9,382 nt of DNA from Pseudomonadota bacterium (GTDB taxonomy: Bacteria; Pseudomonadota; Alphaproteobacteria; Acetobacterales; Acetobacteraceae), in the NCBI GenBank assembly GCA_021819535.1, contig JAKAQU010000096.1, positions 1-9,382 of the forward strand, written 5' to 3'. A program made the translations under genes and the position numbers. Below are positions 7,365-9,382 of this stretch, piece after piece. Numbering within the stretch: position 1 is the first letter of the stretch; every line of letters starts with the position of its first letter. The notes under the pieces were generated by a model. That model was not told the origin of the DNA. It worked only from the letters and a program-made list of their open reading frames with translations, and ran no database searches.

Positions 7365-7384
7365 ACAGCAATGGAGTGCTCCCC

Positions 7385-7981
7385 ATGACCACCGACACCA
7401 TCGAAACTTCCGAACGGCGCGCGGCGACGCTCGCGATGCGCGCGCCGACCCGCCGCGCCTCCACCCGCACCGCGGCCGGTGCGACACGCAAGGCGGCAGC
7501 GACGAAGAAGCCCGCCCGTGCGGCGGCGACGAAGAAGCCGGCCCGCGCGGCGGCGAAGGCGGCCACCCCTCGCAAGAAGGCGGCGACCACGGCGGCCAAG
7601 AAGCCCGCAGCCGCGAAGAAGCCAGCCGCCGCGAAGAAGCCCGCGGCACGCAAGACCGCAACCCGCACCTCGACCCGCGCCACTTCCGCGAAGACCACCA
7701 CCCGCCGCACGGCCGCTGCCAAAACAACGGCAAAGACCACGGCGAAGACCGCTCCGCGCAAAACCACCAAGGCCGCGCCGGCGAAAACGACATCGGCCAA
7801 ATCCGCGGCGCGCGGTGCGGCGAAGGCCTCGCGCAGCACAGCCCCGCGTGGCACAGCCCCGCGTGGCACAGCCAAGAAAGCCGCGGCCGTGAAGCCGGCC
7901 GCACGCCGCCCACGCAAAGCCGCTGCCGCCGAAATGACTCCGCAGGCGAGCGTGAGCGAAACCGATACCTCGAATTCCTGA
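7385..7981 (+). CDS. Histone H1-like Lys/Ala/Pro-rich DNA-binding protein
   Basis: This 198-residue protein consists almost wholly of Ala, Lys, Arg, Thr and Pro, with no predicted globular domain, signal peptide or membrane segment. A short N-terminus with acidic residues (MTTDTIETSE) precedes a basic body and a non-basic C-terminal tail (about 183-198, AEMTPQASVSETDTSNS). The body has tandem repeats: two copies of ATKKPARAA (39-56), three of the hexapeptide AKKPAA (71-88), TTAKTTAKTAP (114-124) and TAPRG twice (152-161). Such composition is that of the eukaryotic H1 C-terminal tail and of bacterial H1-like proteins (AlgP, HctB and Bordetella BpH1 types), which bind DNA and are thought to compact the nucleoid or modulate transcription. 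That role is inferred from composition. I chose the ATG at 7385, with GGAG eight bases upstream, over the in-frame GTG at 7352, which has no ribosome binding site. It is followed by a shared terminator. Confidence 0.85.
   Translation: MTTDTIETSERRAATLAMRAPTRRASTRTAAGATRKAAATKKPARAAATKKPARAAAKAATPRKKAATTAAKKPAAAKKPAAAKKPAARKTATRTSTRATSAKTTTRRTAAAKTTAKTTAKTAPRKTTKAAPAKTTSAKSAARGAAKASRSTAPRGTAPRGTAKKAAAVKPAARRPRKAAAAEMTPQASVSETDTSNS
7500..7550 (+). repeat. 27-base tandem repeat inside the H1-like gene
   Basis: Two nearly identical 27-base units encode ATKKPARAA twice. They differ at a few positions, so they are an older duplication than the 15-base repeat further downstream. Confidence 0.7.
7836..7873 (+). 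repeat. Perfect 15-base direct repeat inside the H1-like gene
   Basis: The unit GCACAGCCCCGCGTG occurs twice back to back (7836-7850 and 7851-7865) and is followed by a third partial copy, GCACAGCC (7866-7873). The identity extends to synonymous positions, which points to recent slippage. The unit is five codons long, so gain or loss keeps the reading frame. Confidence 0.85.
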
Positions 7982-7989
7982 GCCTGAAT

Positions 7990-8039
7990 AAACGCGCCGC
8001 CCGGTCGGATGACATCATGCCGATCGGGCGGAAGCGTTT
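7990..8039. terminator. Bidirectional terminator between the convergent H1-like and peptidase genes
   Basis: A long inverted repeat fills the 86-base gap between two converging genes. The core is a twelve-base-pair stem (7997-8008 with 8020-8031, one G-U pair). Inside it ATGA and TCAT can pair around CA, and outside it AAACGC (7990-7995) pairs with GCGTTT (8034-8039) across a small internal loop. The plus-strand 3' side ends in TTT and the minus-strand 3' side in TTTATT. The T-tracts are short, so termination may be moderate, but the position fits a shared terminator well. Confidence 0.75.
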
Positions 8040-8067
8040 GCCCCGCCTCGCCCCGTTTTGCCCCGCT

Positions 8068-9057
8068 TCAGCCGAAGCGGTCGCGCCAAGCGGGTTTCTC
8101 GCCCGAAAATCCAAGCGCTGTTGCGCAAAAAATGCCGCGGGCGATCGCGCGCGCCACCACCAGCGCCGCCGCCATGCCGAGTTCGGTGAGTTCGGCCATA
8201 GAGTCGCCGAGCGGTCTCGCGCCGGTCGCCGCGGCAAAGAGAGTATCGCCATCGAGCGGCGCGTGCGCCGGCAGGATCGCGCGTGCAAGCCCGTCATGCG
8301 CCATCATCGCGAGGCGATGCGCCTCGGCCTTGCCGAGTGCCGCGTCGGTTGCGATGACGCCGATCGTCGTCGCCGTCCCCGGCGTTCCTTTCAGACGCGG
8401 GCGAAGATCATCGGCGCCGATCGCCGCCGGCCAGCCACGCGCGCCGAACTCGCCATCGCGTTCGAAGGGAGCGGCCCAGAAATGCGGCCCATCGCCGATC
8501 GTCGCACTGCCGAGCGCATTGACGGCGACCAGAGCAGCGATGCGATGGCCCGCGCGCGTCACGGAACTCGCCGAGCCAAGCCCCCCTTTCAGGGTTGCCG
8601 TCGTCGCCCCCATCCCGGCGCCGACCGAGCCGAGCGCGAATTCCCCCGCATGCGCCGCCTTCGCCGCCTCATAGCCGAGATCCCAATAAGGCGGATATTT
8701 GCCCCAGTTTTTATCGCCGCCATTGGCGAGATCGAACAAGATCGCCTCGGCGACCAGCGGCACGCGTTGCCCGCCGAGCGCAAATCCCCTGCCCCTCTCA
8801 CGCAGAAATGATTGCACGCCGCCCGCCGCATCGAGCCCGAAGGCCGAGCCGCCGGCAAGCACGATCGCATCGATCGCCTGAATAGTCGCCTCCGGCGCCA
8901 GCATGGCAAGATCGCGCCCGCCCGACGCGCCGCCGAGCATGGCAACCGAGACGGTCGCGGGCTCCGTGAACAGGATCGCCGTCACCCCCGAGCCGAGGGC
9001 GGCATTATCGGCGTGGCCGACCATGAGACCCGGAATATCGGTGAGCAGATTGCGCAT
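8068..9057 (-). CDS. P1-family (DmpA/S58-type) self-processing peptidase
   Basis: This 329-residue protein belongs to the P1/S58 family of N-terminal-nucleophile aminopeptidases and D-esterases (DmpA/BapA relatives). It is the shorter form common in bacteria. Landmarks counted from the ATG are TDIPGLMVGHADNAALGSGV (6-25), VLAGGSAFGLDAAGGVQSFL (66-85), VGAGMGATTATLKGGLGSAS (145-164), the conserved VAVNALGS (177-184) and TTIGVIATDAAL (230-241). In this family the precursor cleaves itself before a Ser or Thr in the last motif, making Thr230 the likely nucleophile. The residue before it is Ala, whereas I recall Asn as common there. There is no signal peptide, so the protein is probably cytosolic; its substrate is unknown. 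The ATG at 9057 shares a base with the glcF stop, and an in-frame GTG at 9060 would overlap it as GTGA. Either start implies coupling to glcF. Confidence 0.9.
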   Translation of the reverse strand: MRNLLTDIPGLMVGHADNAALGSGVTAILFTEPATVSVAMLGGASGGRDLAMLAPEATIQAIDAIVLAGGSAFGLDAAGGVQSFLRERGRGFALGGQRVPLVAEAILFDLANGGDKNWGKYPPYWDLGYEAAKAAHAGEFALGSVGAGMGATTATLKGGLGSASSVTRAGHRIAALVAVNALGSATIGDGPHFWAAPFERDGEFGARGWPAAIGADDLRPRLKGTPGTATTIGVIATDAALGKAEAHRLAMMAHDGLARAILPAHAPLDGDTLFAAATGARPLGDSMAELTELGMAAALVVARAIARGIFCATALGFSGEKPAWRDRFG

Positions 9058-9382
9058 CACGCCGCGCGGGCGCGCGCCAGGGCGATCGCCGCCGGCTCCG
9101 GCCCGCCGGCCATCCAGTCGAGCAGTTGCACGGTATGGACGACCGGCATCGTCTCGCCGGCGAGCTGCGCGAGGCAGCCGATATTGCCGGCGGCGATGAG
9201 ATCGGCGCCGGTGGCACCGAGATGGCCGAGCTTGCGCGTGCGCAGCCGGGCCGCGATATCGGGCTGCATGAGATTATAGGTGCCGGCCGAGCCGCAGCAG
9301 AGATGGCCCTCGGCCGGCTCGACGACGGCAAACCCCGCCATGCGCAAGAGGGTTTTCGGCTCATGCGTGATTTTCTGGCCGT
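9057..9382 (-). CDS. glcF: Glycolate oxidase iron-sulfur subunit GlcF (C-terminal part, cut by window edge)
   Basis: The last 107 residues are visible; the gene starts beyond the right edge. The segment contains GQKITHEPKTLL, then EGHLCCGSAGTYNLMQPDIA, the cysteine-rich CCG motif of the heterodisulfide-reductase-like domain in GlcF, and ATGADLIAAGNIGCLAQLAG followed by MPVVHTVQLLDWMAGG. This close resemblance separates it from the related LutA/LldE and GlpC subunits. In characterised systems GlcF carries Fe-S clusters and works with the flavin subunits GlcD and GlcE to oxidise glycolate to glyoxylate, passing electrons to the respiratory chain. glcD and glcE would be expected to the right and are not visible. 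The stop overlaps the start of the P1-family peptidase gene, which is therefore probably in the same operon. Confidence 0.93.
   Translation of the reverse strand, partial: GQKITHEPKTLLRMAGFAVVEPAEGHLCCGSAGTYNLMQPDIAARLRTRKLGHLGATGADLIAAGNIGCLAQLAGETMPVVHTVQLLDWMAGGPEPAAIALARARAA

Larger units (their letters stand above)
7061..7384 (+). other. Gap between prpC terminator and H1-like gene; probable promoter and long leader
   Basis: These 324 bases hold no gene I can support. They are less GC-rich than the flanks. Contents seen on the plus strand are a TTGACA candidate promoter at 7138, small hairpins at 7202-7215 and 7284-7303, a 12-base palindrome at 7353-7364 and the Shine-Dalgarno GGAG at 7373. 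A frame with a GTG at 7185 is open to a stop at 7386-7388, overlapping the H1-like ATG as ATGA. It lacks a ribosome binding site and the high third-position GC of the real genes here, so I do not call it a gene. Confidence 0.6.

Noticed and set aside
7061..7384. Possible tRNA or known small RNA in the largest intergenic gap
   Set aside because: No cloverleaf, T-loop GTTCGAATC-like motif or recognised RNA family structure was found, only small isolated hairpins.
7185..7388. Small plus-strand open frame ending in ATGA overlap with the H1-like start
   Set aside because: The overlap is suggestive, but the GTG start has no Shine-Dalgarno, third codon positions lack the GC bias of neighbouring genes, and the product resembles nothing known. 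It is kept only as a possibility in the leader finding.
7500..7880. Repeated stretches considered as a CRISPR array or mobile repeat
   Set aside because: The repeats are short, contiguous, in frame and encode Lys-Pro-Ala units. There are no unique spacers of constant length and no cas genes.
7270..7917. Long minus-strand open frame (215 codons) antisense to the H1-like gene
   Set aside because: It is an Ala/Val/Arg low-complexity mirror of the Lys/Ala codons on the plus strand, with no start signal or family resemblance. The plus-strand gene has a good ribosome binding site.
7293..8297. Minus-strand open frame (334 codons) spanning the H1-like gene, the terminator and the peptidase 3' end
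   Set aside because: It is an artefact of GC-rich sequence with few stops. It overlaps two well-supported genes and a terminator, and its translation is Arg/Ser/Pro-rich noise.

Overview
This window is GC-rich and gene-dense. Its gene content (hopanoid genes, a 2-methylcitrate pair, a glycolate oxidase subunit, a Lys/Ala-rich H1-like protein) and protein sequences suggest an alphaproteobacterium, most likely of the Rhodospirillales/Acetobacteraceae type. That placement is inference from protein style, because no rRNA or other phylogenetic marker is present. All the genes look like ordinary chromosomal housekeeping or secondary-metabolism genes. I see no mobile element, tRNA, rRNA, CRISPR array or phage gene.

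Left part (1-3107, minus strand): a hopanoid lipid operon transcribed leftward in the order hpnA (NAD-dependent epimerase-like), hpnB (membrane glycosyltransferase), hpnC (hydroxysqualene-forming synthase) and hpnD (presqualene diphosphate synthase, cut by the left edge). All three internal junctions are the same 4-base ATGA stop/start overlap, so the genes are probably translationally coupled. HpnD and HpnC make the squalene precursor. HpnE and squalene-hopene cyclase are not in the window and would be expected further left. Divergently, across a 174-base gap, lies an hpnL-like gene (3282-4250, plus strand) for a polytopic membrane protein of the lysylphosphatidylglycerol synthase/flippase-like family, which also belongs to hopanoid loci.

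Middle (4341-7060, plus strand): prpD and prpC, the 2-methylcitrate dehydratase and synthase of propionate catabolism. Each has a good Shine-Dalgarno sequence, and the pair is closed by a strong intrinsic terminator. prpB and a prp regulator are not present.

Right part: a 324-base gap (7061-7384) holds a candidate promoter, two small hairpins and a 12-base palindrome. It leads into a 198-residue histone H1-like protein (7385-7981) built from tandem Lys-Pro-Ala repeats. This gene converges on a minus-strand pair, glcF (glycolate oxidase Fe-S subunit, 3' part only) followed by a P1-family (DmpA-like, self-processing) peptidase. The two convergent units share a long hairpin that looks like a bidirectional terminator.

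I did not find a convincing undescribed system. The most worthwhile leads are the glcF-peptidase coupling, the repeat-driven variability of the H1-like gene with its structured leader, and the uncharacterised members of the hopanoid cluster.
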